Source: Entonaema liquescens
Lineage: Eukaryota; Ascomycota; Sordariomycetes; Xylariales; Xylariaceae
Assembly: GCA_902805475.1 (NCBI GenBank)
Contig: CADCSX010000003.1
Location: 186,001 to 250,000 of the forward strand
DNA length: 64,000 bases
Direction: 5' to 3'
The position numbers and the translations under genes are program-made. The number at the start of each line of letters is the position of its first letter. The first letter of the stretch is position 1. The notes beneath the pieces were generated by a model. That model worked only from the letters and a program-made list of their open reading frames with translations, was not told the DNA's origin and did no database searches. This document shows positions 36,091 through 46,960 of this stretch, piece after piece.

Positions 36091-36969
36091 ATGGACAAGC
36101 CACCTTTCAGTATCGAAGAGGACCTATATATCAGACTGATAGACCAATGGGTCCCAGATGACGCAGCCTCACGTCTTTCTGACGAGTTGGACTGTCCTAT
36201 CTTGGATACCATGTATCCTCATCTTCACATCTTCTCTCGTAAAAGTAGTTCACACATTGACCCTATACATGAACACAAAGCGAAAGGGCGAGGAATCTGC
36301 ATTACTGAGGACCCTGGCCTACACCTGGTATGGTATTATAATACAATATTCATAAAACCGCTACCACCACAATTACTGAGCTACACTTTCTGGGATGCAT
36401 TTATCAAGTCATCAAGCATTTATCGACCGATGGCGCTTGGATACGTTAGGTCGTACGCCTATCTCATTCGTCATCGTTCCGACTTTGCGATCGCACAGGC
36501 GGAGAATCTTATTCCTACTTCCGCGGAAATGACATATGGCGACTTCGTTCGATTCATTAATAAGTTTCGAGATATCTCGGACGCGGCGGTTTCGCCACGC
36601 TGGAGGTTTGGCCAGTTCCGTCTGTCACGGCTGAACTGGGCTGTGCGACTATTGCAACCCAAGGTACCCGGTGACGGCGGCCTAATGCAACGGCTGTTTT
36701 ACCGAGAGCAGTTTTGGGAAACAGGCCATTTCATACGAGAATTTGCGGCTCCTCTGATTTTTATCTTTGCGGCTTCCTCTTTGATCCTGGCTGCAATGTA
36801 AGTTGTGCTAGCTGCGCGGCCTGATAAAACCTGGCCAGCATTTGTAGCTGTCAGCACTTGGTTCTCCGTGGTCGTGATTATCGCACTCGTTGCTTGGGTA
36901 ACTTTAATAGTGGCTATAATGTTGGCAATTCAAGGCTGGCAACTGTCCTTTGCCTTATTGAATAATTAA
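36091..36969 (+). pseudogene. Fungus-specific hypothetical gene with an apparent nonsense codon near its 3' end
   Basis: The first 236 codons read as a family common in Sordariomycetes, sometimes labelled subtilisin-like although no protease motif is present. Marks are IEEDLYIRLIDQWVPDDAASRL, EDPGLHLVWYYNTIFIKPLP, YLIRHRSDFAIAQ and RLNWAVRLL. The frame stops at TAA 36799-36801 just after a hydrophobic span. The same frame then continues for 55 further codons to 36969, reading like the missing C-terminal membrane spans (VVLAARPDKTWPAF, then WFSVVVIIALVAWV). In relatives the stop position reads Gln (CAA), so a C-to-T change at CpA explains it. Alternatively, GTAAGT at 36798 could start a roughly 63-nt intron ending CTGTCAG, which would also keep phase. 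Confidence 0.6.
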
Positions 36970-37571
36970 TACCTACTAGGACGAAAAGGGGCTAGTATTG
37001 GATAAAAAAAAAAGGTCCCAGAGGCTGATACTCTTCTGTTGTTCGCTGGTTGGCTTTTTCTTGTTCGCTTTAATGGATTCATTAACACCTGGGATAGTCA
37101 TCCTATGTTAGATACTGCGAAACCTTTCAGTTCGACTTAGTAAAGTTATTCTAAAAAAGTCAACTATCAAGGGCAGATAGGTGTTTTTTAAAGTACCCCT
37201 ATTCGGAGCAAAGCCAAATATCATTTAATACATACTAAGGTATCTCAACCAATAACTCACAGAATACAACTTTTTAACTTAATATAAGCTAGTTTCATTT
37301 TCCGATGACTTCCAATAAACATAAAATTAGCATTCAAGAGACACGGCGTAGGCTCACCGTCGTATTTCAACACTAACCACACACCCGGAATTAAGTGGAG
37401 ATAAATCCGGCGATGCTGACAAATTCGATCCCAAAAAGGACAAATTATAGGAGTAGTCCTGTTAACAACTTTGATCACTTATGAACAGTTACACTAGTAG
37501 CTAGCAATTGGCGAAAAAGATTATCTAATTGCTTAATTATATTATTAACCTCTCAGATAAATATTTTCATC
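36970..37571. other. Intergenic region of 600 bases
   Basis: Promoter of the zinc-cluster regulator. AT-rich, with a poly-A run near 37004-37013 and no coding signal. Confidence 0.5.
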
Positions 37572-38930
37572 ATGTCAGTCAACTCCACACCGCTAGATGC
37601 AATACATTTCTGTAATTTGTGCAACAAGCCCATAGCTACAGGTTAGTCAACATCGCCTCTTAACTCCGACGCTGAATATCTCACTGACCGTATCCCCTAG
37701 AGTCCGCTTATAAGCGGCATATCGCCTACTGCCGCAGGGCTCAAGGTCGTCCTAAGAAGCGGCCTCGCTCATGTAAGGAGTGTCACTCCGCAAAAGCAAA
37801 ATGCAGTTTCGAGACAGAGTGTGCGCGTTGCAAGGCTAAAGGTCTAAGTTGTGTTTATGAGACACCCTTTACTACTTCTCGTGCCGTTCATACTAGCACT
37901 AGTAGCGGTGCCAACAATACAGAATGCAGTTCGCTCACATATCGCTTCGGCTCCTCAACGACCCTCGAGTTGCCTTCTACGTCGCCTCGATCCTTAGTAC
38001 AGCTTCGTGCTGACCCAGTTGCCTGGCATAGCGCCCAGTTCATCTTGGAGACCATGCGGGGGTTGCCCCTCACAATGCTCGACCGAGAGACCTTTTCGTG
38101 GTATAGTCATGGCTACTGGTTTCAATCTGAGCTGCCTCGCGATATCGCCAAATGCTCAGCCATAGTAAATTCATACAACAGGCGTCAGGAACCTACGACG
38201 GAATCTGTATGGTCCTTGATAAATGAGGAAAACCGACATCTTCTTCGTACTCTGCCAACATCCTCATTCAACGATCTCGTCTCGTCAATGCACGCGCAGA
38301 TCATATATATGATCATGTTCGCTCTAGATAATAACGCTTCACCAGAAGTTCCTGAAATCCGGCCGCAGATGCTCATGACCTTTGATGTATGGTTTTTATG
38401 GTTCCTTACTTCAAGAAATATCTACTGATACTGACTCTAACAGCTTTATGGGAAAAGGAGCAAGGAATTTGATGCGATGATATGGTTCCCTGTGAGCGAT
38501 TTCGACAACCCCGACGTAGCCTGGGAAGAGTGGGTCTTCATCGAGTCGCGCCGAAGGTATGTCGAGTTTATCACGCTCTCTAATAGAGTATTTTATCCTC
38601 TAACTATGATCTAGGTGTGCTATCACTTGGTTCCTCTTGAGCCGTGTGATAGATCTTAAGTTTGGGGTTATGTGTCCTAGCGTCAGCAATTACCGTGCGC
38701 TCCCGCTTCCTTGCCCCCAGTCGCTCTGGGGTGCCAGGTCACGGTCGGAGTGGGAAAGTGCTCGCACAGTTCATCTTAAGCAGTTCAAGTCTTCATTGCG
38801 GACCTTTGGTGATCTAATAGACGCTCGGTCGAGTCCTCATAACACAGAACGTGGCAAGGACCTGAATAGATGGTACGCAAACTGCGATAAGCTGGGCCTA
38901 CTCCTAACACTGGCCACCACTATGGTATAG
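37572..38930 (+). CDS. C2HC plus Zn2Cys6 fungal transcription factor
   Basis: Four exons, 37572-37641, 37701-38386, 38444-38556 and 38615-38930, give 394 residues. A zinc finger of C2HC type (Cys14, Cys17, His30, Cys34) leads directly into a binuclear cluster, Cys48-x2-Cys51-x6-Cys58-x5-Cys64-x2-Cys67-x6-Cys74, which fits the Zn2Cys6 consensus exactly. A basic stretch GRPKKRPRS links them. The rest is helical and resembles the compact C-terminal region of such regulators; there is no obvious long middle-homology domain. It is probably a nuclear, DNA-binding regulator. Its 3' end converges with the sulfatase gene, 169 bases away, so neighbouring sulfatase and transporter genes are candidate targets, though this is only positional. 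Confidence 0.85.
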
Positions 38931-39099
38931 ACGGAGTCCAAGTATGTAATCCTGGCCATTCATCATAGCAGCATACCCCCTGGTTGAAATATAGGGATTT
39001 AAATATAAGTCTAATCCTAGCAAGATTAAGAATCAATCGCACACTAGACCAATTGACGGTGCCTCGGTTATATGATACTCACACTTCTCTATGAAGTAA

Positions 39100-41013
39100 C
39101 TAAGTCCACTCATGCCAATTTGGATCGAAATCAGAGAAAATATCCTCTTTTTCGAACTGTGGGCCCTCAGCATCAAGTATGAATCCCATCTCGCACCTAT
39201 CGAACTCGACTTTCCTCGACTTGTCTTCATAGAAGGTATCAAACCGCGGGGAAAGCGCATCTTTTAAACTAGCAATATTACCAGCCGGATGAAGTGCCTT
39301 CCATGGATAGATACAGGTCTCTGCTTTACACGACTTCAAGACAAAGAGTAGAGAGTCTAGTCTAGCAACAACCTTATTGAGAGGCGCTCCAGCTATGGTC
39401 TCCGGGGCTTGCTCGTCAGGGTGGAGAAGATTGACCATTTGTCCTGGGTCTGTCGTCAGGTCGTGTAACTCTCGCTCGTTATTACACCACACCTGATAAT
39501 GCAGGTTGTACGTCTTACTAATGACGCGAAGAGCTTTATAGGTGTTGTTCGTGTGCAGTCTTGGGTACGAATCAAGTACCTGTCCTTCGTTTGAAGCGAA
39601 TCCCCAGTGTTCTATTGAAGCATGTTCGTGGCGCGTTTCTCTAGCTTCCGCGATTCCTTCTTCAGTGAGCGGGATAGCAAGTCCGTCAAAATCATCTCTC
39701 ATGGGGGCGCCAGCCATTTCTAAGAAAGTGGGCGCCAAGTCGGTATGGGCAGTCACAATATCGCTGCTAACATTCTTCGGTACCCCTGGCCCTCGAATAA
39801 TAAGCGGAATATTAACGTCTTCTTCGAAGCTGCACTGCTTTGCGGGTTGCATCCGATGCTGACCAATGTGATAACCATTATCTGTAGAATAGACAATGTA
39901 CGTATTGTCTAGAATTTTGAGGTCGTCTAGGCGCCGAACGAGCGAGTCCACCAATTCATCAACGCTTTGGAGGGCTCGGAGTCTTTGAAGGTAGAAGTGG
40001 TCATTATAATCTACTGTTTCCTGGCTCTGCTTTGGTAGCTTCCGAATCCAACTGGCGCCTGATGGTTTATCCGGGTTGAAGTTCTCCGTCCGCGGGACTT
40101 TGGCACCTTCAAATAGCTTGGCGTGTCTTTCGGCTGGTACTGGTGGTGAGAACTCAACCGTTTCTAAGTCGCCATGGCCACCATCTTTGAAGTTAGGAGC
40201 CCATATGTTTGCATGAGGGCTTACTGGCGCAACGCCAAGGAAGAACGGCTTCCCAGTTCCGAATGCTTCGTCTAATAACCCTAGTGCTTTTGATGCGAGA
40301 ACATCGACACTATGTTGTCCTTCAAAACTCACCGGGACATCTTTGTTCCTCTGATATGTACTGTTCATATACCAGTATGTGAATGGGTCCAATAGAAAGT
40401 CCTTTTAGTAACTTAGTATGTGGCTTAATTATTGCGATTAAAGCTTGGGACTTACGGAAGCAGTCCAGCCAGCGGCATGAGGCGAATGGTAGTTATCAAC
40501 GGAGTGTGCATTAAAGAGTTTCCCGGTATAATATGTTTCATAGCCCGACTCCTGAAGCCAAACTGGAAGATACCTGTCGTTCAACCCTTGGCTAACAAAC
40601 TTAGGGTAGCCGCCTACAACTAGTCAGAACCTTCCGGGTCTTCAGTTTGGAGTTTCCATACCGTATGGCGGGACAACATTGGTAACATTTGTATTATGGG
40701 CGTTTTTTCCGGTGAAGATAGTCGTGCGAGATGGACAGCAAAGCGCAACTGTACAGAAGTGTCTCTTATAGAAAGTGCCCTGATCAACTAAATGTCTTTT
40801 TAAGAAGGGCATGTACTCAATTGAATTTAAATGCAAGTCCTGGTCATCCGTGAGGATGAATACAATGTTAGGTCGAGATTGTGATTTTCGTCCAGCCCAG
40901 CCACCTGTAAGTCTCATTGGCTTTTGGTCAGTTAGTTCAAACGCCGTGGTTCCATAGAGAAAGTTTGGGAGCAACAGTGCCTCAAAAAGAAGAGGCAGAG
41001 ATAAAAGTTTCAT
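39100..41013 (-). CDS. Secreted sulfatase (arylsulfatase family)
   Basis: Three exons, 41013-40662, 40613-40456 and 40401-39100, give 603 residues. A signal peptide covers about residues 1-24. The metal-binding motif NIVFILTDDQD is at 49-59, and the sulfatase signature Cys92-Cys-Pro-Ser-Arg96 (CCPSRTTIFTG) gives a formylglycine nucleophile at Cys92. Further marks are YYTGKLFN, VSPHANIWAP, YIVYSTDNGYHIGQHR (second metal site and general-acid region) and PLIIRGPGV. The enzyme hydrolyses sulfate esters outside the cell or in the secretory path; the substrate cannot be read from sequence. NVS and NNT sites suggest N-glycosylation. The third exon acceptor is AAAAG, weak but required by the conserved SDFLLDPFTYWY. 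Confidence 0.94.
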
Positions 41014-41933
41014 GATTGCTATTATTTGAACACACTGGCCTGAGTCCCGGGACCCTTAGACACCAATGCTATTGGTGGTATTCTTGCGCATTTGATAAAA
41101 CTGATCCGAATACTATTTATAACCTGTTCAGTTTAGTACTCCAGATCCTGCAGTTGTGTTTAGTATAGAAAGCTGTGGTACGTCTGCCAGCAGCTAACCG
41201 AATAGACCCCCTTTTTACTTTTTCTGCCAAGGTACTTTCTCTAGTTATTACTGGATGATTCAACGTTATAAGGGATGGGCTAACGCGAATCACAACCAAT
41301 TCACTAGATTCATCATAATTCTGACTTGTCACCCCTCTTTTCGGATCGTCGCATTAACAAATAAGGAAATACATATAACTATATGCGGCACAGCAAGTCG
41401 CCAGCCTGCAGGTATTTACCTCTCTGCCGGAACTACCCCGCATTCTGGCATATCTACGGTGTAGACAGCAAATCTCCGATACGCCAAGTTATTTCCTTTA
41501 CGGTCCGGGCGATTTGAAAGGCTTCTTTCGAATTCATCATGGTAGACATTCGCTAGTCATGAATAAAGGGGCTTCCTTTCTATCTTACTACTAGAGCCTA
41601 CGAATAAGACATAATAATATGTACATGTTCGGGAACACTACCAAGCCTTAGTAGTGGTAAAGTTTCCAAATGTCTCTGATATTGGTTAATTTAATTCTCC
41701 TGCCGGCTCTTAAAGCGGCACAGCCTCGGCTCTTAGAAAGGGTAACACAAGTCTTGATATCTCCGAGCTTAATTAGTTAACTGGTAACGTAGCAATGGGA
41801 ATGTTGGGGTACATATGAATATGAGAAAGCGCTTAATAGAGCTTCTGTCAGATACTCGAGATTACCAAGTGACAAGTTACCAAGTCTAACATTAAGGGCT
41901 TCTGGTAACCCTCATTCTTAAACCAAGCCTATC
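41014..41933. promoter_or_regulatory. Divergent promoter region between sulfatase and MFS transporter
   Basis: A 920-base interval with the two start codons facing outward. I looked for the CYS3/MetR palindrome ATGRYRYCAT and found no match by eye. No gene is present. Confidence 0.55.
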
Positions 41934-44071
41934 ATGGCCACCGTTATTCCAGTAGAGATATCCGAGAAATCAGCTTTGGCTGACGATGTTGAACTTGGAC
42001 CAGATGAAGAAAGGATAGCAGAGGCAGTTCCTCCGTTAGGAAAACCCGAGGCGACGGCCAAGTTCTGGTTTCAAAAGTTGAAACATGACAGCCTTAACGA
42101 TATTGCAACTCAGGTATGCCAATGCTACCCAAACTTAAGCGACCGCACATACTAACAGTAGCAGCCAAGCGTCTACGATAACCCAGATGTGGCACCCCAG
42201 TATAAGCCTCATGATAATTGGTAATTTAATCTTCTCGTTTAAGACCTGAGCTATCACTGACACATGGCAGGGAAAACTTACATCGGTTTGATCCGAGAGC
42301 GCGATGGACTTGGGGAGAGGAAAATAAGGTTGTTCGAAAGATTGACTGGCGTATCATGGCCTGGACAGCGATAATGTTCACGGCCATGGAGTTAGATAGA
42401 GCTAATCTATCGCAATCCCTGACGGATAACTTCCTAGATGACTTGAATCTAAGTACGAACGGTATGTAGTCTCCGACCTCATAGGTTCGGAGTATTTTAT
42501 ATACTAATCCTTAGAAAGACTATAACCTAGGAAATACCTTATACGCGTTATTATTTTTAGCTGGAGAGTTTCCGGCACAACTATTAGCGAAGTGGCTTGG
42601 ACCCGATCGATGGGTTCCATCCCAAATTGTACTCTTTTCAGTTGTGTCCGCATCGCAGTTCGCTCTTAACGGGCGCGCGTCTTTTCTCACCTGCCGTGCT
42701 CTGTTGGCTCTACTACAGGGAGGCTTTATCCCGGAGGTATGTTACCGCCCGTCTTAGGGTACAAACTTCAGCTAATGAACTTTGCTGCGTAGTGCGTGCT
42801 TTATCTTTCGTATTTCTATAAGCATCATGAACTTACTATCCGTCTGGGATTCTTTTGGAGCGGTATGTTTATAGCAGATATACTTGCTGCTATAATTGCG
42901 TTTGGTCTACTTCATATGCGGGGCGTGGAGGGTCGTTCGGGCTGGCGATGGCTTTTTTTGATCGAGGTAGGGTTGAATGACACGGAGTTAAATTCCGGAC
43001 TAATATGTGTCAAGGGACTTATAACCGGGATTGTTGGACTTTTATCGTTTGTCATGATGCCACCAGGCCCAACTCAAACAGCTAGCTGGTCACGAGGAAA
43101 GGATGGCTGGTTTACGCCGCGAGAGGAAACCATCATGGTAAACCGAATCATAAGAGACGATCCGAGTAAAGGCGGTATGCACAACAGGGAGCCTGTCACT
43201 CCGAGGTTACTATGGAAGAGCTTGACAGACGTTGACCTCTGGTAAGAAACGATAAATCATTAGGAATAGCATTCTACTAACGCGAATCAGGCCACTCTAC
43301 GGCATTGGCCTCACCTTCAACATCCCAACCTTCTCTCCGCAGCAGTATCTGAGTCTTTCCTTGCGAGGTCTCGGCTTCGACACGTTCCAAACCAACCTCC
43401 TATCAATCCCGTACCTGGTTCTTAAGAGTATGAATACCATTTCAAAACTATTAAGGGAGTTAGCTAAGATGTGATGCAGTCTTCAATATGATGGCCTTAG
43501 CTACGCTTGCAGAGTATACGGGACAGCTTGCCGCATGCGCATCGATCTTCCAGTTCTGGTGTCTGCCTTTCCTGGTCTACTTACGAGTTGTAGATACGAC
43601 CCAAGCGTCAAAATGGTTAACATGGGGCATGATTTCGCTTTTGCTAGCAGCGCCACTTGGTACTTAACCCCCTAGCCCCTAACCCCTAGCCCCTTTTAGA
43701 AAAATAGCGCGTACTCATCTATTGTAGGCCATCCAGTGCAAGTGGGATGGGTATCCCGAAATTCTAATAGCGTCCGCTCACGAACGATAGCGACAGCGTT
43801 GTATAATATGTTCCTTCAAGCGGGTGTGATTATTTCTTCGAACATCTATCGCGCAGACGACGCACCTCTATATAGGAGGGGTAATAGCATATTAATTGGT
43901 ATATTGTGCCTCAATCTAGTCCTCTATGTGCTAACGAAGGTATATTATGTCTGGCGGAACCGCGTGAGGGATCGAAAATGGAATGCGATGACTCCTGAGG
44001 AAAAGCTGGTCTATCTTGCCGACCACCAGGATACTGGGAACAAGAGGCTGGACTTTAGACTAGCCTCATAG
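41934..44071 (+). CDS. MFS transporter of the Dal5/allantoate permease (anion:cation symporter) type
   Basis: Nine exons, 41934-42113, 42165-42220, 42271-42461, 42519-42736, 42793-42966, 43015-43241, 43291-43427, 43480-43659 and 43728-44071, sum to 1707 nt, or 568 residues. Family marks include [72 protein letters not shown] and WRWLFLIEG, with MPPGPTQT in the central loop. About 12 spans are expected, plus hydrophilic N- and C-tails. The family imports anionic compounds (allantoate, ureidosuccinate, nicotinate, pantothenate; the fungal alternative sulfate transporter AstA also belongs here). The gene starts divergently from a sulfatase, which makes a sulfur-compound substrate attractive but unproven. 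Intron 8 carries a CCCCTAA-type tandem repeat. Confidence 0.9.
43666..43694. repeat. Short CCCCTAA/CCCCTAG tandem repeat inside an intron
   Basis: About four 7-bp units alternate CCCCTAG and CCCCTAA within intron 8 of the MFS transporter gene. They resemble fungal telomere repeats but are short, internal and imperfect. Confidence 0.7.
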
Positions 44072-44119
44072 GCATCATCCTATGTAGCAACCCAAGACAA
44101 TCTCTAAAACATCGTTGTC

Positions 44120-45417
44120 TTATGTCAGGTGTAAATAAGATGCTTCACCCGCGCATACCCGGTGATTCTGGTGGTGTAGATCAAAGGCTTGGAGCATAGC
44201 CTTCGCAAACGCAAGGGCTGCTGACACTGCCATAACATGCATGATCTGGTGGCTCGCACCGAATATATCAAATATCCGAGGATACCATCTTTCTGGAAAC
44301 TGCGTCTCTGTTAATGATCAATCTTATATTGATGTGAAGTCTTACTGACCTTGGCAGCATATACTACTACACCCGTGCTGTTGAACAGAGTAGTAGCCGC
44401 TATCCAATTGAGCCCAACCCGGCGGCTCTGCTCGTCAAATCCGTGCTTTAATAGCCCAATTAGGTTTGGAGCGACGACTGCGCAGAATCCAAATGTAGCG
44501 AAGAGTAGAGCGCGTGCACGTCCCGTTTGTGCTCCCCCTATCGATGGATGGAACGTCGCATACGAACAGAGCCCAGCAAGAATAGTGTTGAAGGTCCAGT
44601 AAGCGATCCTACTGCTGAAATCACAAGGCATACTATAATATATCAGAGCTATATTTGCTCCCCATATCAATAATATGATTCCTTGATAATCCAGCTTAAC
44701 TCCAAGCGAGTAAGCCGCTTCGCTATGACACATGAAGGTGTGAAACCTATACCCCAGTTAGATGTTACAACCCCCACGAATCATTCACGGGGACCAACAT
44801 TGTCGAGAAGGTAAAGCAGACGCCAACCCCTAGGAAGTATATACTGCAGACTAGGATATCGGCCGTAGTCGCTACTTTATAGCGCGGCGGGATCTCAGTC
44901 CTAAAGACATATAGGGGTAAAGCTAAGAAGATTACCGCGCCAACTACGTGGGTGAAAATATTAACTAGCCTCTGTTAGTCAAGACATCAGTCTATAACAA
45001 GCCAACCACCAGACCTGTCTCGTTGTGTAGATACGACCAGCTACGCAGACATGACCATAACGAAGCACACTCTGGTCGATATCCGGTACGTAGGTGCTCA
45101 CAGCCGCGCCTAATTTATCGCAAATTAATAACAGAACCTCATATTCCCAGTGCGATTCCCTTACTGTTTCCAAGGAGCTGTATAGACGAGTCAATGATGT
45201 AACTTCAACCGCATATTGATGCATGCGCTGAAAACTCACGTAGATGTTCCCATTCTAGAAGTCGTACCAATTTCTCGTTTTGTTGTTTATCACTCGTGAG
45301 CGTGCGATGCTTCTGGGAGAAACCCCTATCCTGCTGAGATTTCCGGGCCTCGGAAGCTTTTAGAGGACGGGTTTCGAACCCCGTAGCTTTCTGGATTGCC
45401 ATTTCCGATCTCTTCAT
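44120..45417 (-). CDS. PAQR / haemolysin-III family receptor-like membrane protein (IZH type)
   Basis: Six exons, 45417-45240, 45177-45165 (13 nt), 45109-45015, 44964-44799, 44746-44350 and 44299-44120, sum to 1029 nt, or 342 residues. Conserved PAQR blocks appear in order: LEWEHLPPW, GYRPECASLWSCLRSW, YLHNETVNIFTHVVGA, MFHTFMCHSE, then FPERWYPRIFDIFGASHQ and QIMHVMAVSAA near the end. The Ser/His/Asp/His residues forming the zinc site (HxxxCHS, D in KLDYQG, HQIMH) are all present. Seven spans are expected. The family includes yeast Izh proteins and adiponectin receptors, linked to zinc and sphingolipid (ceramidase-like) metabolism. The 13-nt exon is needed to connect HL with PPWKQ. The 3' end is 48 bases from the MFS transporter gene's 3' end. 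Confidence 0.92.
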
Positions 45418-46157
45418 ACACTATGTTCTATCAAATATGCGGAACTAATTAGTATTAATACAATAAAGCGTATCCAGATTAATCTAAAGAATGAGAATAA
45501 GATGGTGGTAATGCTACAAGTAAAAGTGCATCGATTATAACGCAGAAGTTGACGATGCAACCCTTGACACAAAACCCCTGTGTCAGCTGAAATAGCCCTC
45601 TCGCTTGCAGGCATGGAATATATCGCTAGATATGCCGGACGGCGATATTGAGTAGGCTACTTACGCTGATTAGAGACATACCAATCAAAAATTAAGCTCA
45701 CCTACGAATAAACGGATACGTAAAGTGAAAATATCAGGAATCATCTCCATCCGTCACCAACGGACTCCTGCGTACAAGGTCTACAATAGAGATTCGTCAT
45801 CAGATGCATGATACCTCCCTCAACTCAACCAACAGCTCCCCAAAATCCCACCAAATATTCGGATCCGTTTCCTATTCCACACCGCCCAAGGCTAGCACCC
45901 ATATTGCAGTTCCCAACCAAAACCCTATATCGTGGCAACCCCTCCACTGCTTCACTATGTCGAAGGATTAAAAGGCTAGGAACGTAAACCCCGGTCGATC
46001 CACTTATTCAGCTGTCGCTCAAAATCCGTCTGGCCTAGATTGTTTTTCTTTGGTATGTTATAGGTTCGGACGTAGCAGACTCTGGTCCCATTCGACCCTA
46101 GCTTATTAGCTTTAGATACGCTTGTCTTTGCTGAAGCCCTTCAAAATCCGATCAATA

Positions 46158-46177
46158 CAGCGGGTTCGATGGGCCAG
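46158..46177 (+). repeat. hAT MITE left inverted repeat
   Basis: 20 bases identical to the reverse complement of 46611-46630. It directly follows GATCAATA. Confidence 0.9.
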
Positions 46178-46610
46178 GTCAAGCCAGGCATTCGTAATTA
46201 CCTGACTTGAGGCAGTTCAGGCCAGATTTTTTACTTTTTGGGCCTATCTGAGGCTATTTAGAGATTGACTCGAAAGTCGGAACTGGATTAAAATTTTTCC
46301 TGGCTACGCCACTTTCGAATGAGTAAACTATAATTTTGTAAGTATTAAATATACCTTTTCTTATATAAAATTGCTTATTCTTTACCCCTATACGTATTTA
46401 CCCTCAAAAGCCTCGTTAAGATTTCTCGTGGCGTACGAAATTTGACCAATTAAATAGCTTAGATTTCAATAAAAGTGGGTTTGGATTGCTTCATTTTATC
46501 TGACTTCTTGTCAAATAAAAATAGAAAAGGTCGGACCTACCCAGATTTTCGAAAATTACGATCTTAGCAAGGTCAGGTCAGGCCAGTGCAAGTCAGGCCA
46601 GATAAGGGAC

Positions 46611-46630
46611 TGGCCCATCGAACCCGCTGG
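46611..46630 (-). repeat. hAT MITE right inverted repeat
   Basis: Inverted partner of 46158-46177. It is directly followed by the second GATCAATA. Confidence 0.9.
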
Positions 46631-46960
46631 ATCAATATTTGTTGCCGGCATCGGCAATAACAAACATTAGCACTTAAGAAGTCATGCCTATGCAAGCCAT
46701 ACAATGTGGTGTTAAAGAAAACCCTAGCCGTAAATATTCTGTATATTTAATATATGTAGCCGTGTTCATATCGCTTCCAGGGGTATCTATAGTCTAAGCC
46801 AAAAATCCCGCCTTGCTTGCAGTCCATATGCTATGATGCTAGAAAACTTCCCCTTTTCAGTCCTAAACGCCAGCTAGCCTAACTCAAGAAAGCAACCTTA
46901 TCGGGTTTACCCGTCGCTCCGTTGAACCCAGAAAAACGATTCCTACTAATTCGTTTCTAA

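Larger units (their letters stand above)
46158..46630. mobile_element. hAT-type miniature inverted-repeat element (MITE), 473 bp
   Basis: Perfect 20-bp terminal inverted repeats (46158-46177 and 46611-46630, starting CAGCGGG) are flanked on both sides by the same 8-bp sequence GATCAATA (46150-46157 and 46631-46638). An 8-bp target duplication and termini beginning CAG are the signature of hAT transposons. Subterminal motifs such as TCAGGCCAG recur near both ends, as expected for transposase binding. The interior has no coding capacity, so the element depends on an autonomous relative elsewhere. The exact duplication and repeats indicate a fairly young insertion. Confidence 0.9.
45418..46960. 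other. Intergenic spacer of 1.5 kb containing a hAT-type MITE
   Basis: Promoter of the PAQR gene and 3' flank of the P4-ATPase. About a third of it is the MITE at 46158-46630. No gene was found. Confidence 0.6.

Noticed and set aside
45109..45164. A single frame from 45239 to 44979 as one PAQR exon
   Set aside because: It does not carry the GYRP/HNET blocks. Those appear only in another phase, reached by the 13-nt exon and the GTAAGG-TTAG intron.
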